Assembly (NCBI RefSeq): GCF_002904295.1
Contig: NZ_PPHG01000022.1
Location: 1 to 64,000, forward strand
Length of the DNA stretch: 64,000 nucleotides
Origin: Amycolatopsis sp. CA-128772
Lineage (GTDB): Bacteria; Actinomycetota; Actinomycetes; Mycobacteriales; Pseudonocardiaceae
Reading direction: 5' to 3'
Both the position numbers and the translations under genes were made by a program. The notes under the pieces are model-generated. The model was given only the letters and a program-made list of their open reading frames with translations, did not search any database and was not told the DNA's origin. Of the stretch, positions 26,375 to 35,043 are shown piece after piece. How positions within the stretch are numbered: position 1 is the stretch's first letter; every line of letters begins with the position of its first letter.

Positions 26375-29300
26375 TTGTCCGGAACCCACAACGTGGTCAG
26401 CGGGAGCACCCAGTCGGTGATCCAAGCCGGCGGTGCTCGCGACATCACGGTAGTGCACGTCAACTCCGAAGGCACGGCTGGCCGGCCGATCACCGCGGTC
26501 CCGGAAACGCGGAACCTCGTCCCTCGACCGGATCTGACCGAGCCGCTCATCATCCGCCTGACCGGCAGCCAGGGCGACGGCGGCATCGTGGCGTTGACGG
26601 CCATCGCGGGGGTCGGCGGCTTCGGCAAGACCACGCTCGCGGCCGAGGCATGCCGCGACCACCGGGTCGTCGGCGCCTTCCCGGACGGAATCCTCTGGGT
26701 GACCATCGGCGAGCACACGGCCGCCGCCGAACTGGCCGGCAAGATCAACGACCTGGTCCTGCACCTGTCCGGCCGCAGACCCCTGTTCACCGATCCCGAA
26801 CAGGCCGGCCGCCACCTCGGTCAGCTGCTGGAGGACAGGTGCTGTCTCCTCGTCGTCGACGACGTGTGGCGGTCGTCGCAGCTCAGCCCGTTCCTCGTGG
26901 GCGGCGCGAGCTGCGTGCGCCTCGTCACGACCCGGGTCAAGGACGCCCTACCCTCCGGCGTCACCCCGATAGTCGTCGACGCCATGACGGAGGTCCAGGC
27001 GGTGGCTTTGCTGAGGGTGAACCTGCCCGACACCGCGGCGGAAGAGCTGCGAGGCGTCCTCGCCCGCACGGGGAAGTGGCCGGTGCTGCTGGCGTTGGCC
27101 AACCGTGCGCTGGGCAAGTACGTCCAACGCGGTCTCACCGTTGCCGAGGCAGCCGGCCGGCTGGTGAAACTCCTGGACGCACAAGGACCGGTGGCTGTCG
27201 ATATCAACGACCTCGGTCAGCGGAACCTGGCTGTCGCCGCGACCGTCGAAGCGAGCCTTTCGCTGCTGGAGAACAGCGGCGCCGGCCGGCTCAGCCGCTA
27301 CCTGGAGCTGGCTGTGTTCCCCGAGGACGTGGCCATCCCACAGGACGTTCTGGAGAACTACTGGTCCCACACCGGAAACCTCACCGCTGTCGAGGTCGAG
27401 CAGCTTTGTTCGGAGCTGGATGATCTTTCGCTGGTCCAGGGGTACCAGCTCGTACCGAAGGCGGAGCTGAGGCTGCACGACGTGATCCGTTCGTACCTCC
27501 GGCACCGGGTGGGTTCGGAATTGGCCGGCCGACACCGGAATCTTCTGGACGCTCACCGGAGCGGGCCGTGGTGGGAGTTGCCCGCCGCCGAACGGTATTG
27601 GTGGGAGCACCTCTGGTACCACCTCGAGCAGGCGGACCTGCTCGACGAGCTGAACGCGACCGCGAGCGACTTCCGGTGGATCATGGCCGCGCTGGTGAAC
27701 GGGGGACCGGACGTCGTCGACACGTTCCTGGGTGCGGCATCGGATCCGTTGGCGGTATATCTGCGGGGGGCACTGAGACAAAGCTCGCACCTGCTCGTCC
27801 CGTTCCGGCCGGCGAGCGATCTGGCGCCGACCGTGTTGTCCAGATTGGCGGGATACGCTGAGTTGGTGGGATATGCGCGGCGTTCGTCGGCGTCGTCGGA
27901 TCGACCGCATCTCTTCCCGGCCTGGCACCTGCCCGACCTTCCGCACCCGTCGTTGCGACGGGCGATCTACAACGAATCCCACAACTTCGTCGCTGTTGCG
28001 ATCAGCCCGGACGGAACCTGGTTCGCGGCGGCTCCGGCCGATAGCACCGTCCTGCTGTTCGATGGGGACGGAAGGCAACGCGGAGTCCTCCGCGGACACG
28101 GAGACAACGTATGTGCCGTGGACATCAGCCCGGACGGCACCTGGCTGGCCACCGCGAGCGTCGACGGAACGGTTCGGCTTTGGTCGGCAGAGGGGACCGA
28201 GTTGAAGAACTTCGTCGCGCATCGTGGCGCCGTGTACGCCGTGGCGATCAGCCCGGACGGCGACTGGCTTGTGACCGGAGGCCGGGATGGAGCGGTCCGG
28301 TTGTGGCGTCCGGACGGGACCCGGCTCGGCATGCTCTCCGGGCACACGAGCGCGGTCTTGGCCGTGGCGGTGAGCCCCGACGGCGCCTGGCTCGCCAGTG
28401 GAAGTGACGACGGGACCGTCCGGCTCTGGCACCCGGACGGAGGCAGGGGGCGGGTCCTGAAGGGGCGCACCGGGAGGATCTCCGCCGTGGCTGCCGGCCC
28501 GGACGGTACTTGGCTCGCCGCCGGCGGAACGACCGGCGTCGTTCGGCTGTGGGGAATCGACGGACGTGAGCAGCGCACGCTGGTGGGTCACGAGAGTTTC
28601 GTCAGGGACATTGCGATCAGCCCGGACGGGCAGTGGTTGGCGTCGTGCGGTGAAGACTGTTCGGTCCGGCTGTGGAGCCGGGACGGTGTCGAACGCCAGG
28701 TGTTGAACGGCCACACGGACATGGTGCGCGAAGTGGCCATCAGCCCGGACGGCGGCGAGCTGATCTCGGTCGGCGACGATCACACCATCCGATTCTGGCG
28801 AGGCCGTGACGCGGCGGTCACCGACGGAACCGAGGTTCGTGGTCAAATCACCGACATCGCGATCGATCCGGCCGGTTCGTGGCTGGCGACGACCGGTCAC
28901 GACGACACGATCCACCTCTGGAATCCGGACAGCAGCGCCCGCGGGACGATGAACGCGGGCACAGCCTGGATCACGTCTGTCGCCATCAGCCCCGACGCCT
29001 CTTGGCTGGCCGCCGCGGGTGCGGATTCCCTCGTGTACCTGCTCGGTGCCGACGGCACCGAGCGAGTGACCTTGATGGGGCACGAAGACGGCAGCTGGAT
29101 CTATGACCTCGCGATCAGTCCCGACGGCTCTTGGCTCGTCTCGGCGGGTGAGGATTCCACGATTTGCCTTTGGGACGCGGACGGCACCGCACGTGCCTGC
29201 CTCACGCAGCACACCGGTGGCGTGCCCTGTCTGTCGATCAGCCCGGACGGCACCTGGTTCGCCAGTGGCGGTGGTGATGCGGTGATCCGCCTGTGGGATC

Positions 29301-29677
29301 GCGAAGGTGCTGAGCAGCGGGTGCTGCGGGGACATCGCCGGTGGGTCAACGCGGTCACGATCAGCCCGGACGGCACCTGGCTGGCGAGCGCGAGCCGGGA
29401 CGACACAATCCGGGTGTGGGGCGCCGACGGTGCTGAGATCGGGGTCATCGAAGGACACGGTGACGGTGTCAACGACGTCGCGATCAGTCCGGACGGCGGA
29501 TTGATCGCCAGTTGCAGTGAAGACCGGACGATCCGGTTGTGGAGCAGCGAAACCCTTGCTTGTGTTTCGGCCCTGCGTACCGAATCATCGTTGGATTGCC
29601 TTGCCTGGTTCCCCTCCGGGGACCGCATTGTGGTCGGAGGACGACTCGGCCCTTACGTCTTTGACCTGCTCAGGTGA
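26375..29677 (+). CDS. NB-ARC NTPase with 14 WD40 repeats (two propellers)
   Basis: A TTG start gives 1100 residues. Residues 1-30 hold a SVIQAG element close to the one in the preceding gene. The NB-ARC domain has Walker A GVGGFGKTT (79-87), Walker B LLVVDDVW (158-165), VRLVTTR and an LHD pattern in place of MHD. From about residue 531 to the end, 14 WD repeats can be counted by their ISPDG-x-W and RLW cores, enough for two seven-blade propellers, the layout of Apaf-1-like death regulators. Repeats 7, 9 and 14 lack the full RLW. No separate effector domain is seen. Confidence 0.9.
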   Translation: MSGTHNVVSGSTQSVIQAGGARDITVVHVNSEGTAGRPITAVPETRNLVPRPDLTEPLIIRLTGSQGDGGIVALTAIAGVGGFGKTTLAAEACRDHRVVGAFPDGILWVTIGEHTAAAELAGKINDLVLHLSGRRPLFTDPEQAGRHLGQLLEDRCCLLVVDDVWRSSQLSPFLVGGASCVRLVTTRVKDALPSGVTPIVVDAMTEVQAVALLRVNLPDTAAEELRGVLARTGKWPVLLALANRALGKYVQRGLTVAEAAGRLVKLLDAQGPVAVDINDLGQRNLAVAATVEASLSLLENSGAGRLSRYLELAVFPEDVAIPQDVLENYWSHTGNLTAVEVEQLCSELDDLSLVQGYQLVPKAELRLHDVIRSYLRHRVGSELAGRHRNLLDAHRSGPWWELPAAERYWWEHLWYHLEQADLLDELNATASDFRWIMAALVNGGPDVVDTFLGAASDPLAVYLRGALRQSSHLLVPFRPASDLAPTVLSRLAGYAELVGYARRSSASSDRPHLFPAWHLPDLPHPSLRRAIYNESHNFVAVAISPDGTWFAAAPADSTVLLFDGDGRQRGVLRGHGDNVCAVDISPDGTWLATASVDGTVRLWSAEGTELKNFVAHRGAVYAVAISPDGDWLVTGGRDGAVRLWRPDGTRLGMLSGHTSAVLAVAVSPDGAWLASGSDDGTVRLWHPDGGRGRVLKGRTGRISAVAAGPDGTWLAAGGTTGVVRLWGIDGREQRTLVGHESFVRDIAISPDGQWLASCGEDCSVRLWSRDGVERQVLNGHTDMVREVAISPDGGELISVGDDHTIRFWRGRDAAVTDGTEVRGQITDIAIDPAGSWLATTGHDDTIHLWNPDSSARGTMNAGTAWITSVAISPDASWLAAAGADSLVYLLGADGTERVTLMGHEDGSWIYDLAISPDGSWLVSAGEDSTICLWDADGTARACLTQHTGGVPCLSISPDGTWFASGGGDAVIRLWDREGAEQRVLRGHRRWVNAVTISPDGTWLASASRDDTIRVWGADGAEIGVIEGHGDGVNDVAISPDGGLIASCSEDRTIRLWSSETLACVSALRTESSLDCLAWFPSGDRIVVGGRLGPYVFDLLR

Positions 29678-29685
29678 CTGTTGGT

Positions 29686-30290
29686 TCAGCGGAGCGACTC
29701 CTTCGCACCGCGTGCTATCGCGGCTGCCACCGCAGCCAAGGTTGGGCTGTCCAGTTTCCACTGCTGCCAGTGCAGCGGTACGTCCAGCGGCCTCTCCGGC
29801 GCCAAATCCACCAAAGCCTCTCCACGGGAAGCCGCCTGGAGTTCGGGGACCATTCCCCAGCCGAGGCCGGCTGCTACTGCGTCCACGAAGGACTCCGAGG
29901 CTGGTATGTGGTGGCGGGTCATGGTCAAGGTGCGGCGGCGGGTCAGGGCGCGCAGGAAGCGGTCCTGGAGGTCGTCCTTGCCAGGGAGTCCGCGTTCACC
30001 GCGATCGTCATCGTTCTGGCGGACGAGCCCAGGCCCAGTTCGGACAGGGCGTCCTGCTCCAGCTGGGCCAGTGAGCGGGCGAAGCGGACCAGGACCTGGC
30101 CGGACGAGGTCAGGCGGATCGGCTTGGTGCGCAGGCGGAGGACGCGGCCGGTGCGGTGCTCCAGGGCCTTGATGCGCTGGCTGACCGCCGACGGTGTCAC
30201 GTGCAGGACCGCCGCGGCCGCGTCGAAGCTCTGCTCGTCCACCACGGCCAGCAGGGTTCTGACCTGGTCGAGCGAGAGATCTGACATCAC
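29686..30290 (-). pseudogene. lysG: Broken LysR regulator of the ArgP/LysG family
   Basis: Reading leftwards from 30290, one frame gives 115 residues: the winged-HTH (LDQVRTLLAVVDEQSFDAAAAVL ... PSAVSQRIKALEHRTGRVL) and the start of the effector domain, ending at NADSLA. The rest, KDDLQDRFLRALTRRR then HHIPASESFVDAVAAGLGWGMVP, continues in another frame. Compared with a normal length of about 295, roughly 100 residues between these blocks are missing. This is an out-of-frame internal deletion, so the regulator is dead although the divergent exporter gene is intact. Confidence 0.85.
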
Positions 30291-30348
30291 GATCGCTGAT
30301 GTTACGTAAGAATCTTCAGCTGGAGTGATCCCGCGGGACGGTCATACC

Positions 30349-30960
30349 GTGAGGAGCGTGGTCACGCTCCTCCTCGCCGGGTTCGGCACCGGGCTGTCGC
30401 TCATCGTCGCCATCGGGTCGCAGAACGCCTTTCTCCTGCAGCAGGGCCTGCGCGGGGGCAGCGTCGCTCCGCTCGTCGTCATCTGCGCCGTCTCGGATCT
30501 GGTGCTGATCGGGCTCGGGGTCAGCGGGATCGGGGCAGTGGTGGAACAGTGGCCGACGGCCGTCGGTGCCATCGCCGTCGGGGGTGGGCTGTTCCTCGTC
30601 GGGTACGGCGTCCTGGCCGCGCGGCGGGCGTTGCGGCCGTCCGTCATGACCGTCGGGGCGGAACGGACGCCGCTGCGGAAGGCCGTGCTCGCCTGTGTCG
30701 CCTTCACCTGGCTCAACCCGCACGTCTACCTCGACACCGTCCTGCTGCTCGGCTCGGTCGCCGTCGCCCACGGCGATGGGCGGTGGCTCTTCGGCGTCGG
30801 GGCGGGGATCGCCAGCGCCGTCTGGTTCAGTGCGCTGGGGTTCGGGGCGAAACGGCTGGCCGGGGTGTTCGCGAAGCCGGTGGCGTGGCGCGTGCCGGAC
30901 GTCGTGATCGCCGTGACCATGACCGGGCTGGGCGCGACGATGCTGCTCGGCCACGCGTGA
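30349..30960 (+). CDS. lysE: LysE-family lysine/arginine exporter
   Basis: The ~203-residue membrane protein has the LysE signature GFGTGLSLIVAIGSQNAFLLQQGL near the N-terminus, five or six hydrophobic helices and the conserved AFTWLNPHVYLDTVLLLG block. It exports basic amino acids. GTG at 30349 is chosen; 30358 and 30325 are alternatives. The divergent partner LysG-type regulator, which normally switches it on with lysine or arginine, is disrupted here. Confidence 0.9.
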   Translation: MRSVVTLLLAGFGTGLSLIVAIGSQNAFLLQQGLRGGSVAPLVVICAVSDLVLIGLGVSGIGAVVEQWPTAVGAIAVGGGLFLVGYGVLAARRALRPSVMTVGAERTPLRKAVLACVAFTWLNPHVYLDTVLLLGSVAVAHGDGRWLFGVGAGIASAVWFSALGFGAKRLAGVFAKPVAWRVPDVVIAVTMTGLGATMLLGHA

Positions 30961-30961
30961 T

Positions 30962-31450
30962 TCACCACAGCTGGCCCCGCTCCGACGCCGGCGGGCGTTC
31001 CAGCTCCAGCAGGAACTCCTTCCGCTCCAGGCCGCCCGCGTAGCCGGTCAGCTTGCCGTTCTTGCCGACCACGCGGTGGCACGCCACCAGGATGCTCAGC
31101 GGGTTGCGGCCCACCGCCGCCCCGACCTCGTGCGGCAGGCCGCCGACGGCCCGGGCCAGCTCGCCGTACGTTGCCGTTACGCCGTACGGGATCTTGGCGA
31201 TCTCGGCCCACACCGCGCGGTCGGTGCCGGGGCCGGTCGCCTGCATCGGGACGTCGAACGCGGTGCGCCGGCCGGCGAAGTACTCCTTCAGCTGCCGGAC
31301 CGCCTCCGGGAACGCCGTGTCGTCACGCTCGCCGAACGCCGTGCGGTCCGGGCGGGTCCAGTGGTTCGGGAAGTACACGCCGGTCACCGTGGTTCCGGTG
31401 CCGACCAGGGTCAGCGGGCCGATCGGGGAATCCGTCACGAGGTGTTTCAC
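30962..31450 (-). CDS. ogt: Methylated-DNA-protein cysteine methyltransferase (Ogt type), copy 1
   Basis: The 162-residue protein has the Ogt DNA-binding fold with VPMQATGPGTDRAVWAEIAKIPYG, GLPHEVGAAVGRNPL and active site LVACHRVVGKNGK. The cysteine is present but the usual proline before it is alanine (ACHRV for PCHRV). It removes alkyl groups from O6-alkylguanine by suicide transfer. The GTG start overlaps the previous gene as GTGA. It is the last gene of a five-gene operon headed by a sigma factor. Confidence 0.92.
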   Translation of the reverse strand: MKHLVTDSPIGPLTLVGTGTTVTGVYFPNHWTRPDRTAFGERDDTAFPEAVRQLKEYFAGRRTAFDVPMQATGPGTDRAVWAEIAKIPYGVTATYGELARAVGGLPHEVGAAVGRNPLSILVACHRVVGKNGKLTGYAGGLERKEFLLELERPPASERGQLW

Positions 31451-31827
31451 CAGGTCTCCCAGGTGGTGCCGTCCGCCCGCGTGCCGCGCAGGCCGGGGAT
31501 GGGGAAGTGCGCCGACGCGGACGTGAGGATCGTCCGGTGGGGACTCCAGGACGTCGAGAGCTGCAGCCACCGCGCCATGCCGGTCCAGCCCGCCGGGGTG
31601 GCGCTGACCACCCAGGCGTCCGGCTCCGGCGCCGCGAACCGGCGCGCCTGGCGCAGCCACGACGCCGCCGTCTCCGGCCACGTCACCCTGGCCAGGACCG
31701 GGCCGCCCCAGGCCGCGGCGATCCGCTCGCCGTCCGCCCGGGACGCCGGGGACGCCGCCGTGCCGAGGACGATGTGGCGGGCGCGGCCGATCAGGCCCAC
31801 GAGCGCCTCGAGTTCGGCGGTGGTCAT
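31447..31827 (-). CDS. Unknown protein in DNA-alkylation-repair operon
   Basis: The 126-residue protein is not recognised. It reads as a small alpha/beta domain with RHIVLGTAASPASRADGERIAAA and a W-rich second half. Four-base overlaps couple it to the 2OG oxygenase upstream and the Ogt downstream, so it is probably made with them and linked to alkylation damage. It has no signal peptide or membrane segment. Confidence 0.7.
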   Translation of the reverse strand: MTTAELEALVGLIGRARHIVLGTAASPASRADGERIAAAWGGPVLARVTWPETAASWLRQARRFAAPEPDAWVVSATPAGWTGMARWLQLSTSWSPHRTILTSASAHFPIPGLRGTRADGTTWETW

Positions 31828-32537
31828 GCCGCGTCGTGGAAGACGAGGCCGAGGGTGTGCCGTCGGCCCGAGCGGACCACCGAAACGCCGTGGCGCACCG
31901 GCGCCGCCGACCAGCCGCGGGCCGAGCGGACCGGGCGGTCGCGGGTGGTGAACACCAGGCCGTGGCCCTGCGGGATCAGCGTGGCGGTGGCGCGCGACTG
32001 CGCGCGCGGCCGCTGCTCCACCAGGAGGAACTCGCCGCCGGTGTGGTCGGTGCCCGGATCGTTGAGGTTCAGCACGACTTGCGGCGGGAACACCTTGTCG
32101 CCGTAGAGGTCCCGGTGCAGCGCGTTCCAGCCGCCCGTCTCGTAGCGCAGCAGGATCGGCGTGGGCCGCTGCTGGCCCGCCGCGTGGCAGACCGCCAGCC
32201 ATTCGTCCAAAGTGGACGGCCAGGCTTCGGGACGACCCAGCCGCGCGGCCCAGTCCCGGGCGATCGGCAGCAGCCGCGGGTACAGCGCCTGCCGCAGCCG
32301 CTGCACCGGGTCCGGGAAAGGCGCCGCGAAGTAGTGGTAGTCGCCGTTGTCCCCGAAGCGGTGACGGCGCAGGTTCACCGTCGCCCGGAAGTGCGACGGC
32401 TCGTCCCACAGCGCCACCAGCCGCGCGCACTCCACCGGGGTGAGCAGCTGCGGCAGGAGCGCGCAGCCGTAGTCGTCGACCTCCGCGGCGACCGCCGCCC
32501 AGTCCGCCGAGGCGACGCGCTGCTCGTAGGTGGTCAC
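31824..32537 (-). CDS. 2OG-Fe(II) oxygenase in alkylation-repair operon
   Basis: The 237-residue protein has the iron triad pattern: HRDLYGD (H-x-D) near residue 140 and a distal histidine before an arginine for 2-oxoglutarate (VRHGVSVV...RRHTLG). It is of the prolyl-hydroxylase-like group, not a close AlkB. Genome context beside two Ogt genes suggests it repairs or handles alkylated bases or proteins. GTG start overlaps the previous stop. Confidence 0.8.
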   Translation of the reverse strand: MTTYEQRVASADWAAVAAEVDDYGCALLPQLLTPVECARLVALWDEPSHFRATVNLRRHRFGDNGDYHYFAAPFPDPVQRLRQALYPRLLPIARDWAARLGRPEAWPSTLDEWLAVCHAAGQQRPTPILLRYETGGWNALHRDLYGDKVFPPQVVLNLNDPGTDHTGGEFLLVEQRPRAQSRATATLIPQGHGLVFTTRDRPVRSARGWSAAPVRHGVSVVRSGRRHTLGLVFHDAA

Positions 32538-33124
32538 GCCGCCTCCATGGTCAGCAGCGTCCGCTTGGCTTCCTCGCCGCCCGCGTACTGGCCGTACGAA
32601 CCGTCGGACCGGACCACCCGGTGGCACGGCACCACCACCGGCAGCGGGTTGTGCGCGCACGCCGTGCCCACCGCGCGGACCGCCTTCGGGCTGCCCGCCG
32701 CCGTGGCCACCTGGGCGTAGCTTTCCGTGTGCCCGTAGGCGATCTCCGCCAGGTGTTCCAGCACCGACAGGCGGAACCCGCGGGCCAGCCGGAAGTCCAG
32801 CGGGACGTCGAAGTCGCGCCGTCCGCCGGTGAAGTACTCGTCGAGCTGGCGGGTCACCTCGTCGAGGCGGCTCGGGGCACGCAGGATGCGCGGGCTGATC
32901 GCCGCGGCCAGCTCCGCCAGCACCGCGTCGTGGTCCTGGCGGTCGAAGGCCACCTTGACCAGGCCGCGTCCGGTGGCGGCCAGCAGCAGGGAGCCGACCG
33001 GGGTGTCGAGCGTCCGGTAGGCGACGTCCAGCAGGCCGTGGCGCTCGGCGTCGGCGACCAGCCGCTCGTGGCGGACGTTCGGATCGAGCTGGACTTTGAA
33101 CGGCGGGAAGACGATGTCCGTCAT
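32534..33124 (-). CDS. Methylated-DNA-protein cysteine methyltransferase, copy 2
   Basis: The 196-residue protein begins MTDIVFPPFKVQLD with a ~30-residue extra N-terminus. It has the classic active site VVVPCHRVVRSDGSYGQYAGG and the helix YAQVATAAGSPKAVRAVGTA. ATGA overlaps join it to the sigma factor upstream, and its GTGA end joins the oxygenase. Two methyltransferases in one operon imply damage-induced overproduction. Confidence 0.93.
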   Translation of the reverse strand: MTDIVFPPFKVQLDPNVRHERLVADAERHGLLDVAYRTLDTPVGSLLLAATGRGLVKVAFDRQDHDAVLAELAAAISPRILRAPSRLDEVTRQLDEYFTGGRRDFDVPLDFRLARGFRLSVLEHLAEIAYGHTESYAQVATAAGSPKAVRAVGTACAHNPLPVVVPCHRVVRSDGSYGQYAGGEEAKRTLLTMEAA

Positions 33125-33591
33125 GTGTGCGCTCCCTCCAAGGGGTAGGTGGCCCGCAGGGCCTTGACGCCGTCGGCGGCCGCGCGGCGTGCGGCGTCGG
33201 CGGTGCCCCCGGTGATCTCCGCGATGTCGCGGTACGGCAGGCCGGCCAGGTAGTGGTAGGCGACGGCGAGCCGCTGCTTGTCGGGCAGTCTCGCCAGCGC
33301 GTCCCACACGTCGCCGGTGAACGCCTCCGCGCGGCCCGGCCGGTCCGGGATGTCGCCCACCGGGAGCGGGCGACGGGCCCGGTCGCGCGTGACGTCGATG
33401 GCCTTGCGGTGCGCGATCGTGACCAGCCACGCCTGGACGTTGGCGTCCGGCGGCAGCTCCGGGTACGCCTTCAACGCCGACAGGAACGTTTCCGACCAGG
33501 CGTCTTCGGCGTCGGCGGGACCGAGCACGGCCCGGCACACCCGGAGGACCATCGGCCCGTGCTCGGTCACGATCTGCTCGAACGGTTTCAC
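33121..33591 (-). CDS. Sigma-70 family (ECF-like) factor heading alkylation-repair operon
   Basis: About 156 residues with region 2 (VLRVCRAVLGPADAEDAWSETFL ... AWLVTIAHRKAIDVTRDRARR) and region 4 (LARLPDKQRLAVAYHYLAGLPYRDIAEI). GTG at 33591 is preferred because AAGG lies before it; 33597 is another in-frame start. No anti-sigma gene is next to it. Its stop overlaps the methyltransferase start, so it probably directs its own operon. The pairing of a sigma factor with Ogt enzymes recurs in actinomycetes (recollection, not checked). Confidence 0.88.
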   Translation of the reverse strand: MKPFEQIVTEHGPMVLRVCRAVLGPADAEDAWSETFLSALKAYPELPPDANVQAWLVTIAHRKAIDVTRDRARRPLPVGDIPDRPGRAEAFTGDVWDALARLPDKQRLAVAYHYLAGLPYRDIAEITGGTADAARRAAADGVKALRATYPLEGAHT

Positions 33592-33632
33592 GATCACACC
33601 TTGAAGACGTCCGGCAGCGCCGGAACGTGAGA

Positions 33633-34391
33633 TCACTCCTGCGCGGTACCGGTGACGACGGTCGCGCCCAGGTCGTCGGACTCGTGCACGGCCGGGGTCA
33701 GCCCGGCCGCGGTGAAGATGCCCGCCAGCACCGGCGCCTGGCGTTCGCTCGATTCCACCAACACGGTCCCGCCCGGCGCCAGCCAGCCCGGCGCGCCTGC
33801 GGCGACCCGGCGGGCGAGGTCGAGCCCGTCCGCCCCGCCGTCCAGCGCCACCAGCGGCTCGTACAGGCGGGCCTCCGGCGGCATCGTCGCGACCGCGTCC
33901 GAAGGGACATAAGGGACGTTGGCCAGCAGGACGTCGACCCGCCCGCGCAACGACGAAGGCAACGCGTCGTAAAGATCGCCCTGGTACACCCGAGGCACGT
34001 TCAGCCGCGCGCATTCCACGGCCGCGGGCTCGACGTCGGCGGCGTGCAGCTCACGCGGCGGGAGCGCGGCGGCGAACGCGGCACCCAGCGCGCCGGACCC
34101 ACAACAGAGGTCGAGCACCACCGGGTCCGGCGGCGACAGCGAGACGGCGACGTCGACGAGGAAGCCGGTGCGGCGCCGCGGCACGAACACCCCGGGCCGC
34201 ACGGCGATCCGCAGCCCGTGGAACTCCGCCCAGCCCAGCAGGTGCTCCAGCGGCAGCCCGGCGGCCCGGCTCGCCACCAGCGACTCGAGTTCGCCGTCGC
34301 TCGTTGCCGCGTCGACGAGCAACGCGGCTTCGTCCTCGGCGAACACGCAGCCGGCGGCGCGCAGCCGGGAGATGACCGTTGAAGTGTCCAC
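33633..34391 (-). CDS. PrmC/HemK-like methyltransferase
   Basis: The 252-residue protein has an N-terminal helical domain, VPRRRTGFLVDVAV, the SAM motif VVLDLCCGSGALGAAFAA and LLANVPYVPSDAVA. The release-factor glutamine methyltransferases have NPPY at this last site; here it is NVPY, so the substrate may differ. Annotation as a putative protein glutamine methyltransferase is likely, but it is probably a second, divergent copy rather than the housekeeping prmC. Confidence 0.8.
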   Translation of the reverse strand: MDTSTVISRLRAAGCVFAEDEAALLVDAATSDGELESLVASRAAGLPLEHLLGWAEFHGLRIAVRPGVFVPRRRTGFLVDVAVSLSPPDPVVLDLCCGSGALGAAFAAALPPRELHAADVEPAAVECARLNVPRVYQGDLYDALPSSLRGRVDVLLANVPYVPSDAVATMPPEARLYEPLVALDGGADGLDLARRVAAGAPGWLAPGGTVLVESSERQAPVLAGIFTAAGLTPAVHESDDLGATVVTGTAQE

Positions 34392-34403
34392 CGGGGACGG
34401 AGC

Positions 34404-34904
34404 CTACAAGACCTGCACCGCGTCGCCGACGTTCAGCCCGGCGAAGAACGCCGCCGAGTCGCCGTCGGTGAGGTGGACGCAGCCGTGCGACGGCGCGTCC
34501 AGCGGACCGGCGTGGAAGGCGATGCCACCGGCGGCGAAGAACACCGAGTTGGGCATGTCGGTGCCGTACACGCTGCTGCGGTGCTCGCGGTCCTTCCACA
34601 CGACGTGGAACGACCCGGCGGGCGTCGCCTGGTCCGGCGGCCCGAACCCGGCCGGGACCGGGCCGCGCACGACCCGGCCGTCCCGCACCAGCCAGGCCAG
34701 CCGCTGCGCCAGGCTCACGCAGGCCCCGGTGGTGACCGCGCACGGCGGCGCGGGCGGCGGGGTGGTCGTCGTGGCGGGTACCGGCGTACGCGACACGGAC
34801 AGCGGCGCCGGCTCCGCGATCGGGGCCGGCGTCGTGGCGTGCGGGGCCGAACAGGCCGTGACCAGCATCAACCCCAGCAGGGCCAGTGCCCCGGTGCTGC
34901 GCAT
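34404..34904 (-). CDS. Secreted L,D-transpeptidase lipoprotein
   Basis: The 166-residue protein has a lipoprotein signal (MLVTACSAP, cysteine near residue 18), a proline/threonine-rich linker and a YkuD catalytic domain ending in HAGPLDAPSHGCVHLTDGDS with the active cysteine. It would cross-link or tie proteins to peptidoglycan outside the membrane. It is short for the family, with no Ig-like domain. It lies beside the peptidoglycan hydrolase island. Confidence 0.9.
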   Translation of the reverse strand: MRSTGALALLGLMLVTACSAPHATTPAPIAEPAPLSVSRTPVPATTTTPPPAPPCAVTTGACVSLAQRLAWLVRDGRVVRGPVPAGFGPPDQATPAGSFHVVWKDREHRSSVYGTDMPNSVFFAAGGIAFHAGPLDAPSHGCVHLTDGDSAAFFAGLNVGDAVQVL

Positions 34905-35043
34905 CCGTGTCCCCTTCCCGCCGGTCCTCCCGGAGGGAGTACGGGTGAGCGGTCCCGAAGGTTGAGCCGGGCTGTGCACGCGGGTTGTCCCTGCGTGCAG
35001 CGCGGCTACCGGCCGGAGTACCCCACGGGTCAAGGTCGGACAC

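Noticed and set aside
26948..29458. An 836-codon open frame antisense to the NB-ARC/WD40 gene
   Set aside because: Codon composition is that of a shadow; the + strand shows Walker and WD motifs along its entire length and no ribosome site or known domain supports the antisense frame.
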